A stretch of 64,000 nt of DNA from Daejeonella lutea (GTDB lineage: Bacteria > Bacteroidota > Bacteroidia > Sphingobacteriales > Sphingobacteriaceae), in contig NZ_FUYR01000003.1 in assembly GCF_900168015.1 (NCBI RefSeq), positions 1 to 64,000 of the forward strand, written 5' to 3'. How positions within the stretch are numbered: position 1 is the stretch's first letter; each line of letters starts with the position of its first letter. Below are positions 25,021 to 35,502 of the stretch, in pieces. The notes beneath the pieces were generated by a model, which ran no database searches, had not been told where the DNA came from, and saw only the letters and a program-made list of their open reading frames with translations. The position numbers and the translations under genes are program-made.

Positions 25021-27345
25021 ATGAGTAAGACTAATCGTAAACAAGATGCACTTGACTATCATTCCCAGGGCCGTCCTGGAAAGATCCAGGTAGTTCCAAC
25101 AAAGCCTACAAATTCACAACGCGATCTTTCTCTTGCATATTCTCCAGGAGTTGCAGAACCGTGTTTAAAAATAGCCGATAATAAAGAAGACGTTTATAAA
25201 TATACTGCTAAAGGTAATCTGGTTGCAGTAATAAGTAATGGGTCGGCAGTGCTCGGCCTTGGCGATATAGGTCCTGAGGCTGGTAAACCTGTTATGGAAG
25301 GTAAGGGTTTGCTTTTCAAGATATTTGCGGATATCGACGTATTTGATCTTGAGCTCGATACTAAGAACATTGACGAATTCGTCATGATTGTCAAGGCTCT
25401 TGAACCAACTTTCGGCGGTATCAACCTGGAAGATATCAAAGCACCTGAATGTTTTGAAATTGAACAAAGACTGAAAGAAGCGATGTCTATCCCGGTCATG
25501 CATGATGACCAACATGGTACCGCTATTATTTCTGCCGCTGCCCTTATTAATGCCTGCGAAATCCAGAAGAAAAAGCTTGAAAGAGTAAAGATAGTTGTGA
25601 ATGGCGCTGGGGCAGCTGCTATTTCATGTACACGTTTGTACGTAAGTCTCGGTGCTAAGAGAGAAAATATTGTCATGCTCGATCGCTCAGGTGTTATTCG
25701 TACAGATCGTGATAATCTTGAAGGTACCAAGGCCGAATTTGCAACCTCAAGGAAGATCAGTACGCTCGCCGATGCTGTAAAAGACTCAGATGTTTTTATT
25801 GGCCTTTCTTCGCCCGACGTGCTTACCGCTGAGATGCTCAGGACGATGGCGAAAAATCCCATTGTTTTTGCAATGGCTAATCCAAATCCTGAAATTGCTT
25901 ATGATCTTGCTTGCAAGACCCGCAAGGATATTATTATGGCGACCGGCCGGTCTGATTACCCGAACCAGGTAAATAATGTTCTCGGATTCCCATATATATT
26001 TAGAGGTGCTTTGGATGTAAGGGCGACTGGTATCAATGAGGAAATGAAGAAAGCGGCAGTTTTTGCAATTGCCGACCTTGCAAAGAGGACAGTACCTGAG
26101 GCTGTGAATCTGGCGTATAATTCCAGAAACCTGAAATTTGGTAAAGACTATATTATTCCGAAGCCAATTGACTTCAGACTCATCACATCTGTATCGCCAG
26201 CCGTTGCTAAAGCTGCGATTGATTCAGGAGTGGCACGGAAAATCATTACAGATTGGGAAGCTTACAATGAGGAGCTAAAAAGCCGGTTGGGGATGGATGA
26301 TAAGTTGCTGCGGGCAGTTACAAACAAGGCCAAGACATCTCCCAAACGCGTTGTATTCGCTGAGGCGGATAACTATAAAATATTAAAGTCAGCTCAAATT
26401 GTTAAGGATGAAGGGATTGCAATTCCTATTTTGCTTGGCAATAAAGAGAAGATCAAACAGATCATCGCCGACCATGAACTTGAGTTGGATGGTGTTGAGA
26501 TCATCAATCCCCTTGAGGAAAAGAATGTATGTGCCCAGTATGCCGAATTCTTGTACAAGAAGCGTCAGCGCCGGGGTGTAACTCTTTACGAGGCTAAAAA
26601 GCTGATGCGCGACCGTAACTATTACGGGGCGACAATGGTTCAGTTTGGTCAGGCTGATGCGCTTATTTCCGGGCTTACGAAAGATTACGCAACCACAATT
26701 AAGCCGGCCTTACAGGTTATCGGTATTGAAGAAGGTGTTAACAGGGTTGCGGGAATGTATATGATGCTTACCCAAAAAGGCCCTGTATTTTTCGGGGATA
26801 CCACGGTTAACGAAAATCCTACTTTAGAGGAGCTGGTTGATATTACAGTTTTAATGGACAGGTCGGTTAAGAAGTTCAACATCCAGCCTAGGATTGCTAT
26901 GCTTGCTTATTCGAATTTTGGCTCCAATGATGGTAATGTACCAGAGAAAGTTCGCCAGGCAGTTAAAATATTGCATAAAAATTATCCGGAGATCGTGGTT
27001 GACGGTGAAATGCAGGCAAATTTTGCGATGAATCCTGATCTGTTAAAAGATAACTATCCATTCAGTACTTTAATAGGGGCGCCTGCCAATGTCCTGATGT
27101 TTCCCAACCTCGAATCGGGGAATATTGCGTATAAATTACTACAGGAATTAGGTGGTGCTGAAGCGGTAGGGCCTATTCTTCTGGGACTTAAGAAACCGGT
27201 TCATGTATTGCAGCTGGATAGTTCTGTTAGGGAAATTGTTAATATGGTGACTATCGCAGTTGTTGATGCACAAACCAAAGAGGAGCAGGCAGCATCCTCC
27301 AGAAAAAAAGGCATTTTCAGTCGCGCACCTAAAACTCAGAATTAA
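25021..27345 (+). CDS. maeB: NADP-dependent malic enzyme fused to a phosphotransacetylase-like domain
   Basis: The 774-residue protein decarboxylates malate to pyruvate with NADP+ reduction. Residues 1 to about 420 form the malic enzyme: SLAYSPGVAEPC, GNLVAVISNGSAVLGLGDIG, the metal site in GGINLEDIKAPECFEIE and MHDDQHGTA, and the nucleotide-binding VVNGAGAAA. Residues from about 430 form a phosphate acetyltransferase-like region (FAEADNYKILKSAQI, DADALISG-like LISGLTKDYA, ANFAMN, LMFPNLESGNIAYKLLQELGGAEAVGPILLGL) thought to regulate the enzyme through acetyl-CoA. Length matches MaeB. A short basic tail follows. ruvA begins 5 bp downstream. Confidence 0.95.
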   Translation: MSKTNRKQDALDYHSQGRPGKIQVVPTKPTNSQRDLSLAYSPGVAEPCLKIADNKEDVYKYTAKGNLVAVISNGSAVLGLGDIGPEAGKPVMEGKGLLFKIFADIDVFDLELDTKNIDEFVMIVKALEPTFGGINLEDIKAPECFEIEQRLKEAMSIPVMHDDQHGTAIISAAALINACEIQKKKLERVKIVVNGAGAAAISCTRLYVSLGAKRENIVMLDRSGVIRTDRDNLEGTKAEFATSRKISTLADAVKDSDVFIGLSSPDVLTAEMLRTMAKNPIVFAMANPNPEIAYDLACKTRKDIIMATGRSDYPNQVNNVLGFPYIFRGALDVRATGINEEMKKAAVFAIADLAKRTVPEAVNLAYNSRNLKFGKDYIIPKPIDFRLITSVSPAVAKAAIDSGVARKIITDWEAYNEELKSRLGMDDKLLRAVTNKAKTSPKRVVFAEADNYKILKSAQIVKDEGIAIPILLGNKEKIKQIIADHELELDGVEIINPLEEKNVCAQYAEFLYKKRQRRGVTLYEAKKLMRDRNYYGATMVQFGQADALISGLTKDYATTIKPALQVIGIEEGVNRVAGMYMMLTQKGPVFFGDTTVNENPTLEELVDITVLMDRSVKKFNIQPRIAMLAYSNFGSNDGNVPEKVRQAVKILHKNYPEIVVDGEMQANFAMNPDLLKDNYPFSTLIGAPANVLMFPNLESGNIAYKLLQELGGAEAVGPILLGLKKPVHVLQLDSSVREIVNMVTIAVVDAQTKEEQAASSRKKGIFSRAPKTQN

Positions 27346-27350
27346 AAAGC

Positions 27351-27935
27351 ATGTACGCCTATATAGACGGAAAACTTGTTTTTAAGTGCCCTACGTATGT
27401 TGTAATAGACGCAGGCGGAGTTGGTTATCAAATCAACATTTCGCTCAATACCTATGCGTCATTGGGTGAGGTAGAGCGATGTAAACTTTTTACCTGGCTT
27501 CACGTGAAAGAAGACGGGCATACCTTATATGGCTTTCATGATGAGGGAGAAAGACGGCTGTTTCTACATTTGATTTCGGTATCGGGCATTGGGCCCAATA
27601 CCGGAAGAATGATACTTTCATCTATTACACCTGCAGAAATTCAGACGGCAATTGTGAAAGGTGATGTTCCCCTGATTCAACGGATAAAGGGGATTGGACC
27701 AAAATCGGCGCAAAGGATGATACTGGAACTACAGGATAAGTTAAAGAAGGAAGGACCAGATTCGCTCATTTCGATGCCACATAATAATACAGCAAAAGAC
27801 GAGGCACTTTCGGCGCTTGTAATGCTTGGCTTCACCAAGAATGTTGCAGAGAAGGCTTTGGATGCCGCTATAAAATCAGAAGGTGAAAATTTAACAGTTG
27901 AGCGCCTGATAAAAATTGCTCTAAAAAGCTTATAA
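27351..27935 (+). CDS. ruvA: Holliday junction DNA helicase RuvA
   Basis: The 194-residue protein binds four-way junctions and loads the RuvB motor. It starts MYAYIDGKLV, has the OB-fold segment VEDGHTLYGF-like VKEDGHTLYGFHDEGERRLF, two helix-hairpin-helix motifs (LISVSGIGPNTG and IQRIKGIGPKSAQRMILEL) and a C-terminal UBA-like domain that contacts RuvB (DEALSALVMLGF, AEKALD). Length is normal. It lies 5 bp after maeB and 21 bp before sprA, so a three-gene transcript is likely. ruvC is 28 kb away; ruvB is not in the window. Confidence 0.95.
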   Translation: MYAYIDGKLVFKCPTYVVIDAGGVGYQINISLNTYASLGEVERCKLFTWLHVKEDGHTLYGFHDEGERRLFLHLISVSGIGPNTGRMILSSITPAEIQTAIVKGDVPLIQRIKGIGPKSAQRMILELQDKLKKEGPDSLISMPHNNTAKDEALSALVMLGFTKNVAEKALDAAIKSEGENLTVERLIKIALKSL

Positions 27936-27956
27936 TTACTATCAATACTAACGAAA

Positions 27957-30900
27957 TTGAAAAGTGCTGCGTCGTTTTACTTGACTAAGGTTTGCTTTGT
28001 CTTCCTTGCGCTTTTTAGCATTACAGCTTTTGCACAAAACACTCCTGCGGCCACTGACACGTCAAAGTTAAAATACCCTTTCGAAGATTCCAGGTACATC
28101 CAACTTAAGCGACCTTCGGGAATAACACTTCCAAACCCTTCGAATATTCAAAGAAGCGTGGAATTCGACCCGGTTTCAAAACGATACATTATCAGGGAGA
28201 AAATTGGGGAGAGATTTTACCGTTCGCCTCAATATTTGAGCATTGAGGAATATCAGAAGTATGAGAATGAACTTATCAAAAAGAACTATTGGAAACAACT
28301 GGCGGACCTTCCTCTGGCGGAAGCAAGAGAACCAGGTTTTATCCCTCCGGTTAAAATAAACAGTAAATCCTTTGAGAAGATATTTGGTGGATCTACCATC
28401 GATATCCGGCCCCAGGGCTCTGCCGATCTTACTTTCTCGGGAAGAATTAATAGGAACGAGAACCCTTTATTCAATGAAAGACAAAGGACACAGGGGAACT
28501 TTGACTTCGACCAGCGGATACAAATGAATGTTGTTGGACAGATTGGGGAGAAGCTGAGGATAACTACAAATTATAATACTGAAGCACAGTTTGATTTTGA
28601 GAATCAGGTAAAACTCGACTATACTGGAAAAGATGACGAGATCATCCGAAAAATTGAAGCCGGGAATGTTAGTCTTCCTCTGAGTACCTCTTTGATATCA
28701 GGAAGCCAGGCATTGTTTGGTGTTAAAACACAGCTCCAGTTTGGCCGACTCAATGTCACTACAGTATTTTCCCAGCAGAAGTCGCAGCAACGCGAAATTA
28801 CGATCACTAATGGGTCTCAACAGAATGAATTCAGCATTTCTGGAGATAATTACGAAGCAAACCGACATTTCTTTCTAGCTCAATATTTCAGAAATAACTA
28901 CAATCGTGCACTTGAAAACCTGCCGATCATTAGCTCAAACATTAATATCACCAAAATTGAAGTTTGGATCACTAACCGTGCTAATAACTCTGCAAATTCA
29001 AGAGATGTGCTTGGTTTAATTGATTTGGGTGAAAATAATGTTTACAACAGTGTTCAGGTAAGAGGTGGTGCGGGATTTTCAGGCTTGCCAGCCGGATTTT
29101 CGGGACCGGGCTTTAACCAGCAATCTAACAACCTGCTTCAAATTTTGCCTCCCGGGGCACGTCAGACAAACAGCAATGATGCCAATGCATTTTTTCAGGC
29201 AAATGGCGGAACTGACAATTTTGCGAAGCTCACGTTTGCTCGAAATCTTACAGATAAGGAGTTTACCCTGAACTCCAGACTAGGATACATTTCCCTGAAC
29301 ACTGCTTTAAATGCCGATGAGGTGCTCGCAGTCGCTTTCCGTTACACTGTGAACGGCGAAGAATATCAGGTTGGGGAATTTTCAACCGACGTGTCGGTCG
29401 ATAATACAACTCCCCAGGTATTATTCGTCAAACTCCTTAAGAACGAAACTTTGAAAACGAGTTTACCGACCTGGGATCTAATGATGAAGAATATTTATTC
29501 ATTAGGTGCTTACTCGGTGAGCCGGACAGATTTTAGGTTAAATATTTTCAGATTGGGCGAAGATACCGGTGTCGAGACACCTCAAATTCTTGAAGGGCAG
29601 AACACAAATGGAAAACTCTGGCTGCAGTTGACTAACCTTGATAATTTAAATCAACAAAATGACAGAAAGCCCGATGGCTTCTTTGACTTTGTAGAGGGGA
29701 TCACCATTGATGCGCAGAATGGACGAATAACTTTCCCCTTGGTTGAACCATTTGGTTCAGACCTGGCCCGACGTTTTAACCCGGTGTCAGAAAGAAATCT
29801 GATCGATAAATATGTTTATCAGCCATTGTACGATTCGACTAAGGTACTGGCCCAGCAATTATTCCCACGACTTAACCGATATCAAATCCGAGGTACCTAC
29901 CAGTCACAGGCAAGTTCAGAATTTCAGCTTAACGCGATAAATGTTCCCCAGGGGTCGGTGCAGGTTATCGCAGGTACATTGCCTTTACAGGAAGGTGTCG
30001 ACTTTACGGTGGATTATAATGGGGGTATGGTGCGAATCCTTAACCAGGCACTTCTAAATTCAGGGCAGCCCATCCGCATTAAGCTTGAGAACAATGAGCT
30101 TTTTGGGTTGCAGCAGCGATCGCTAACCGGGTCCAGATTTGACTATCGGGTTAATGACAAGCTTAACCTGGGCGGGACATTTATGAACCTCACCGAAAAG
30201 CCGCTTACTGAAAAAGTTAATATCGGAGAGGAATCTATTTCAAATACTATTTGGGGTTTTGACGCAAATTATAGCTCTCCGTCGAGATGGCTTACGCGGA
30301 TGGTGGACAAAATTCCGTTTATCAATACTAAGGAACCATCTTCCCTAACCTTTAATGGTGAATATGCTAATTTAATCCCGGGTCACCCAAGAGCACTAAA
30401 TTTTGCCGGAAGCAGAAATGGAGCCAGCTACCTGGATGATTTCGAGGCAAGCCGATCTCTTATTGATATTAAAAGTGCTATCGCATGGCAAATCTCAGGG
30501 ACACCGCAACTTTTCCCAGAATCGCGTTTGAACAATGATTTATCTTACGGATATAACCGAGCACGACTGGCGTTCTATAATATTGACCCGATATTCTTTG
30601 TAAGCGGTAATTCTCTCACTCCGGATAATATTAAAAAGGATAAAAATGAACTTTCTAACCATTATGTCCGGCAGGTTTTTGAAAGAGAGGTTTTTCCATT
30701 CAAGGAATCGTCGACAGGGCAGGCGATAATACTGCCAACGTTTGACCTTGCATTTTATCCAATGCAGAGAGGCCCTTACAACTTTACCACTACAGGCTTG
30801 AACCCTGATGGAACGCTTAACAATCGCAGGAACCGCTGGGGAGGTATTTTCAGAAAATTGGAAACGAACGACTTTGAAGCGCTGAACATTGAATTTATTG

Positions 30901-33900
30901 AGATGTGGATGCTTGACCCCTTCATTGGAAAACCCTTGCATCAGGGAGGGGACATGTATTTCAATCTTGGGAATATTACTGAGGATATCTTAAAAGATGG
31001 TCGTAAAAGTTTAGAAAACGGCTTACCCGTAGATGGGAATGTTGCAAAAACTGATGCAACTCAGTGGGGCCGGGTTCCGAAGCTGCAACCAGTTATTCAG
31101 GCATTTGATAATAATTCCGGAGCTCGTGCTTTCCAGGATGTTGGACTTGATGGTTTGTCGAGCGTCGATGAAGGCACACAATTTGGAACGTTTGTTTCCC
31201 AGGCAAGGTTAGCGATTAGCGATCCGCAGGCGAGAGCACTGTTGGAACAAGATCCGGCTTCTGATGATTACCAATATTATCGAGGCTCAGATCTGGATCA
31301 GCAAAATGCAGGTATTCTAAAACGGTATGAAAAGTATAACAATCCCGAGGGAAATTCAAAAACCCCCGAACAATCGATAGCGCAGACTGGTATCGAAAAT
31401 ACTGCTGCAACATCCCTTCCGGATGGGGAAGACATTAACAGGGATAATAACTCGACCCAGGCTGATGAGTATTACCAGTATAAAGTATCGATCCGCCCGG
31501 GCGACCTGGCTGTAGGCAGAAATTATATCACTGATATCGTTAATGCAAATGTAAAATTGGCGAATGGAAAAACTGAAACGGTTCGCTGGATCCAGTTCAA
31601 GATTCCGGTAAATGATTACATACAGAAAGTTGGAAATATTGAAGATTTTAAATCGATACGCTTCATCCGTATGTTCATGACAGATTTTGCGGATACTGCT
31701 ATTTTGCGTCTTGCAAAGCTGCAGTTGGTACGGGGAGAATGGAGAAGATATAACTCTGAAAATAATCCAACGAAAGTTCTTGCAGATCCGTCATTGTTAA
31801 GCCCCGGTCTTGACAATTCTTCAATCGATGTAACTGCCGTCAATATTGAAGAAAATGGGAAAAGGAGTCCGATACCCTATGTTTTGCCTCCTGGAATCGA
31901 GCGTGAGCGTGATATTACTAATTTCCGCGGCGAGTCAAGGCAGAATGAGCAGTCACTTGCATTAACTGTTCGAAATCTTAGAGATGGCTATGGACGAGCT
32001 GCCTTCAGAACTACTTTTAACGATTTCCGTTCTTATAAAAGGATTGAAATGTTTATACATGCCGAATCTGATCAGTCAGGCTCCACCAGAGACAATGATC
32101 TCCGGGCATTTCTACGGGTAGGTACCGATAATCAGGACAACTATTATGATTATGATATTCCTCTCAAAATAACTCCCCAAAACACAAGTGATCCTGAAGC
32201 AATCTGGCCTTCGCAAAATAAAATTGATGTCCAATTGAGTTTGTTTCAGGCTGCTAAAGCGGCGCGGAATAAAGCCATATTTAATGGGCAGCCCTGGCCA
32301 ATCAATCGCCCTTTTGTCTACCAGGATGGTGTAAATACAATTATTGTGAAGGGCCAGCCGGATTTAAGTAAAGTCCGGGTTTACATGCTCGGTGTTAGAA
32401 ATCCTCTTAGAAATCCTGCTAGTCCCGGGGGAGATGATGGACTCGATAAAAACGCAGAAATTTGGTTCAATGAACTTCGTTTAACTGATTTTGATGAACG
32501 AGGCGGATGGGCAGCAACAGCACGCCTTAATGCTAAACTCGCCGATTTTGCGGATATAACGATTTCAGGAAGTAAAAGCACAGTAGGTTTTGGCTCGATC
32601 GATAAAAGAGTAAGCGAACGTAACCGGGAAGACGATGTCTTGTTTGACCTGTCAGGAAGCATGGAGCTTGGAAAGTTTTTCCCTGAACGTACCGGAATCA
32701 AAGTTCCTATGTATATAAATTTTTCGTCGCAGGTAGGAAGTCCGCAATATGATCCACGGAACCAGGACACGGAGTTCAGGCAGGTATTGGAAAATACACG
32801 CAGGGCCTCGAGAGATTCTTTACGGTTTATAACGGAAGATTACAGCTCAAGGAAAAGTATCAATTTTACGAATGTTCGTAAAATTAAAACTAATCCTCAA
32901 AGTAAGACACACCTGTGGGATATTGAGAATTTGAGTGCCACTTACGCATTTAATTCATTTAATCATCGCGATTATATTAATGAGAGCACTATTCAAAAAA
33001 CCTATCGCGCGGGTCTTCAATACAACTATTCAAAGCAGGCAAAATCTATAACGCCTTTCGAGAAGCTTATAAAATCAAAAAGTCTTGCGCTATTACGTGA
33101 CTTTAATTTTAGCCTACTGCCTTCGGTACTTAATTTTAACATAAGTGTAGACCGGCTTTATTCTGAAAATACCTTACGGGATAACGACCCTAACAATTTT
33201 CTGCCGATCAATACAAACTTCAACAAGAACTTTCAAATGTCACGCTTATACGGTGTCAGCTGGAACTTAACGCGTTCAATGCAGCTGGATTTCAATGCGA
33301 CAAATTTTTCTGTTATTGATGAGCCAGACGGACGTATCAATGGTTTGAAACGAGATACTTTATGGCAAAATTTGAAGCGGCTTGGGCGGACAACTGATTA
33401 TAATCACAGTCTGAACCTTACGTATAACTTGCCTGTCAATAAGATCCCTGGTCTCGACTGGATTAACATCGCAACTGCATATCAAGCCGGCTTTAACTGG
33501 CAGACGGAACCACTTATAACGCTCAGAGATCCTTTGATTGACGTTGGGAATACGATTCAGAACGCACGTACCATTAAAGTAAATCCCGGCCTGAATCTTA
33601 CGCAGTTGTATAATAAGTTTGGATTCGTACGTTCTGCCGCTCAGGCGGAAAGCGGCCCGGGAAAGTTCCTGATAAATTTACTAACGAGTTTAAAGACGGT
33701 AAATGGGACATATTCAAGAAGTCAGGGAACTTTTCTCCCAGGTTACCTGCCTTCAACTGATTTCATTGGTCAGGATCTGGATGCAAGTGCTCCGGGCTAT
33801 GATTTTCTCTTGGGCGGCCAACGGGATATTCGAGGACGAGCAATTGCAAATGGCTGGATTACCAGAGACTCTCTTCTGAACCAGCTTTATATCACAACCA

Positions 33901-35012
33901 AACGAGAGGATATGAATTTTCGGGCCCGGATTGAGCCTATACGTGACATGATTATTGACCTAAACGCCATCAGGGGTCAAAACTTTAATTATTCAACCAA
34001 CTTTAAATTTGTGCCTAACAGGAACAATTTTGAGAACCTGACCCCGGTGACAACCGGAGATTATACCATTTCATTTTTTACGCTAAGGACAGCATTCAGC
34101 AAAGAAAATAAGAGCAATAATTCCTCCAGGCTTTTCAGGCAATTAGAGGAGAACAGGGCAATTATTTCAAGAAGACTGGGGGAAACTAATCCCAACTCCA
34201 CAGGAACCACGGGCGGCTTTGCTGATGGATATAACAAGGCATCCCAGGATGTATTGATTTCCTCATTTCTCGCCGCATACACTGGCAAAGACGCTAATAA
34301 AGTTTCGCTAAATCGTTTCCCCAAAATACCAGTACCTAACTGGAATATAACTTACAATGGTTTAAGCAAACTTGGCATTTTTAACGAAATGTTCACATCT
34401 TTCGACTTGAGACATGGGTACAGATCTTCATATACCGTTAACGGTTTCAACTCACTGGCGCGTTATCAGGAAACAAACGGAGCTGTAAGTGTCCGCGATG
34501 CTAATGGTAATTTCCTTCCCTTTTACCAGTTTTCTCAGGTCACCTTATTCGAGCAATTTCAGCCACTCCTTGGTGTGGATGTGAGATTAAAAAATAATAT
34601 GACGTTTTCAGCTGAATACCGGAAGTCACGAGCATTGAGTTTTAGTCTTTCAAATAGCCAAATGGCGCAACAAAAGGAAGATAATGCTGTTTTTGGATGG
34701 GGTTATCGGACAACCAATTTCAGGTTTCCATTTGGATTATTCAAAGGACTTAAACTGGACAACGACATGGCATTCAAACTTGATTTCGCATTGAGTGACC
34801 GGAAGCTGGTGATATACAGAGCTGATGTCCTTGATGCGGAGGTTACCTCCGGTGACCAACGTATTACGATCCGGCCAAATGTTGATTACGTACTTGACCA
34901 GAGGTTTACTATCCGGATGTTTTACGATGGAAATATCACGAAGCCATATACATCACAAACATTCAATACCTCTTTCAGTAATTTTGGGGTGAATTTGAGG
35001 TTTACACTGTAA
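27957..35012 (+). CDS. sprA: SprA/Sov, outer-membrane translocon of the type IX secretion system
   Basis: The 2351-residue protein begins at a TTG, with a signal peptide ending AFA-Q near residue 26. It is rich in alternating beta-strand and asparagine/aromatic segments over its whole length, as expected for the 36-strand barrel of SprA. Recognisable family segments are PSGITLPNPSNI and RSVEFDPVSKRYIIREKIG near the N-terminus, FGGSTIDIRPQGSADLTFSG, and GSRNGASYLDDFEASRS. The C-terminus ends in typical strand pattern FNTSFSNFGVNLRFTL. SprA is the gate through which CTD-tagged proteins cross the outer membrane and is needed for gliding in motile Bacteroidota. Other T9SS genes are not in this window. 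Confidence 0.95.
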   Translation: MKSAASFYLTKVCFVFLALFSITAFAQNTPAATDTSKLKYPFEDSRYIQLKRPSGITLPNPSNIQRSVEFDPVSKRYIIREKIGERFYRSPQYLSIEEYQKYENELIKKNYWKQLADLPLAEAREPGFIPPVKINSKSFEKIFGGSTIDIRPQGSADLTFSGRINRNENPLFNERQRTQGNFDFDQRIQMNVVGQIGEKLRITTNYNTEAQFDFENQVKLDYTGKDDEIIRKIEAGNVSLPLSTSLISGSQALFGVKTQLQFGRLNVTTVFSQQKSQQREITITNGSQQNEFSISGDNYEANRHFFLAQYFRNNYNRALENLPIISSNINITKIEVWITNRANNSANSRDVLGLIDLGENNVYNSVQVRGGAGFSGLPAGFSGPGFNQQSNNLLQILPPGARQTNSNDANAFFQANGGTDNFAKLTFARNLTDKEFTLNSRLGYISLNTALNADEVLAVAFRYTVNGEEYQVGEFSTDVSVDNTTPQVLFVKLLKNETLKTSLPTWDLMMKNIYSLGAYSVSRTDFRLNIFRLGEDTGVETPQILEGQNTNGKLWLQLTNLDNLNQQNDRKPDGFFDFVEGITIDAQNGRITFPLVEPFGSDLARRFNPVSERNLIDKYVYQPLYDSTKVLAQQLFPRLNRYQIRGTYQSQASSEFQLNAINVPQGSVQVIAGTLPLQEGVDFTVDYNGGMVRILNQALLNSGQPIRIKLENNELFGLQQRSLTGSRFDYRVNDKLNLGGTFMNLTEKPLTEKVNIGEESISNTIWGFDANYSSPSRWLTRMVDKIPFINTKEPSSLTFNGEYANLIPGHPRALNFAGSRNGASYLDDFEASRSLIDIKSAIAWQISGTPQLFPESRLNNDLSYGYNRARLAFYNIDPIFFVSGNSLTPDNIKKDKNELSNHYVRQVFEREVFPFKESSTGQAIILPTFDLAFYPMQRGPYNFTTTGLNPDGTLNNRRNRWGGIFRKLETNDFEALNIEFIEMWMLDPFIGKPLHQGGDMYFNLGNITEDILKDGRKSLENGLPVDGNVAKTDATQWGRVPKLQPVIQAFDNNSGARAFQDVGLDGLSSVDEGTQFGTFVSQARLAISDPQARALLEQDPASDDYQYYRGSDLDQQNAGILKRYEKYNNPEGNSKTPEQSIAQTGIENTAATSLPDGEDINRDNNSTQADEYYQYKVSIRPGDLAVGRNYITDIVNANVKLANGKTETVRWIQFKIPVNDYIQKVGNIEDFKSIRFIRMFMTDFADTAILRLAKLQLVRGEWRRYNSENNPTKVLADPSLLSPGLDNSSIDVTAVNIEENGKRSPIPYVLPPGIERERDITNFRGESRQNEQSLALTVRNLRDGYGRAAFRTTFNDFRSYKRIEMFIHAESDQSGSTRDNDLRAFLRVGTDNQDNYYDYDIPLKITPQNTSDPEAIWPSQNKIDVQLSLFQAAKAARNKAIFNGQPWPINRPFVYQDGVNTIIVKGQPDLSKVRVYMLGVRNPLRNPASPGGDDGLDKNAEIWFNELRLTDFDERGGWAATARLNAKLADFADITISGSKSTVGFGSIDKRVSERNREDDVLFDLSGSMELGKFFPERTGIKVPMYINFSSQVGSPQYDPRNQDTEFRQVLENTRRASRDSLRFITEDYSSRKSINFTNVRKIKTNPQSKTHLWDIENLSATYAFNSFNHRDYINESTIQKTYRAGLQYNYSKQAKSITPFEKLIKSKSLALLRDFNFSLLPSVLNFNISVDRLYSENTLRDNDPNNFLPINTNFNKNFQMSRLYGVSWNLTRSMQLDFNATNFSVIDEPDGRINGLKRDTLWQNLKRLGRTTDYNHSLNLTYNLPVNKIPGLDWINIATAYQAGFNWQTEPLITLRDPLIDVGNTIQNARTIKVNPGLNLTQLYNKFGFVRSAAQAESGPGKFLINLLTSLKTVNGTYSRSQGTFLPGYLPSTDFIGQDLDASAPGYDFLLGGQRDIRGRAIANGWITRDSLLNQLYITTKREDMNFRARIEPIRDMIIDLNAIRGQNFNYSTNFKFVPNRNNFENLTPVTTGDYTISFFTLRTAFSKENKSNNSSRLFRQLEENRAIISRRLGETNPNSTGTTGGFADGYNKASQDVLISSFLAAYTGKDANKVSLNRFPKIPVPNWNITYNGLSKLGIFNEMFTSFDLRHGYRSSYTVNGFNSLARYQETNGAVSVRDANGNFLPFYQFSQVTLFEQFQPLLGVDVRLKNNMTFSAEYRKSRALSFSLSNSQMAQQKEDNAVFGWGYRTTNFRFPFGLFKGLKLDNDMAFKLDFALSDRKLVIYRADVLDAEVTSGDQRITIRPNVDYVLDQRFTIRMFYDGNITKPYTSQTFNTSFSNFGVNLRFTL

Positions 35013-35089
35013 AAGGAATAAGGAGCAAAGATCAAGGAACAAAGACCTGTCTTTGTTCTTCTTTTGCCTTGGTTCTTTGTTCTCTTTAA
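35013..35089. repeat. 7-bp-period arrays in both orientations after sprA
   Basis: Starting directly after the sprA stop, aaggaat, aaggagc, aaagatc, aaggaac, aaagacc (35013-35047) form a purine array. From 35055, gttcttc, ttttgcc, ttggttc, tttgttc, tctttaa form a pyrimidine array that is largely its reverse complement. Together they fold into the terminator and supply the -33 element of gcvH. Confidence 0.7.
35035..35068 (+). terminator. Terminator after sprA
   Basis: AAGGAACAAAGA... (35035-35045) pairs with TCTTTGTTCTT (35050-35060) over 11 bp with one G-U pair around CCTG, followed by CTTTTGCC. It is the only strong hairpin between sprA and gcvH. Confidence 0.6.
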
Positions 35090-35099
35090 AGTACTTTTG
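35069..35099 (+). promoter_or_regulatory. Promoter for gcvH
   Basis: TTG at 35069-35071, 20 bp, then TACTTTTG at 35092-35099 match the Bacteroidota consensus. It starts right after the sprA terminator, so gcvH is transcribed separately. Confidence 0.6.
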
Positions 35100-35121
35100 A
35101 CCTATAACAAAACCATATAAA

Positions 35122-35502
35122 ATGAATTTTCCTGAAGAACTGAAATATACTAATGACCACGAATGGGTACGGGTTGAAGGTAATGTTGCCTATGTTGGTA
35201 TTACCGACTTCGCACAGCATGAGCTTGGTGATATCGTTTACATAGAAATTGATACACTTGGTAAGGAAGTTACAAAAGAGGAGCAATTTGGCACAGTTGA
35301 GGCAGTAAAAACTGTTTCGGATCTATTAATGCCTGTCACAGGTAAAGTCACCGAACTAAACAAAAAATTGGACACCAATCCTGAGCTTGTAAACACCGAT
35401 CCTTATGGCGATGGCTGGATGGTAAAAGTTGAGCTTTCCGATCCCTCACAAGTAGACAGTCTTTTGTCTGCATCTGCTTATAAATCGCTTGTAGGAGCAT
35501 AA
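35122..35502 (+). CDS. gcvH: Glycine cleavage system H protein
   Basis: The 126-residue lipoyl carrier shuttles the aminomethyl group between the P, T and L proteins of glycine decarboxylation. The lipoylated Lys63 is in [16 protein letters not shown], and [11 protein letters not shown] at the N-terminus and [15 protein letters not shown] near the C-terminus are conserved. Length is normal. It is followed without a gap by the VanZ-like gene (stop at 35502, ATG at 35503). gcvT is at 60918; gcvP is not seen. Confidence 0.97.
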   Translation: MNFPEELKYTNDHEWVRVEGNVAYVGITDFAQHELGDIVYIEIDTLGKEVTKEEQFGTVEAVKTVSDLLMPVTGKVTELNKKLDTNPELVNTDPYGDGWMVKVELSDPSQVDSLLSASAYKSLVGA

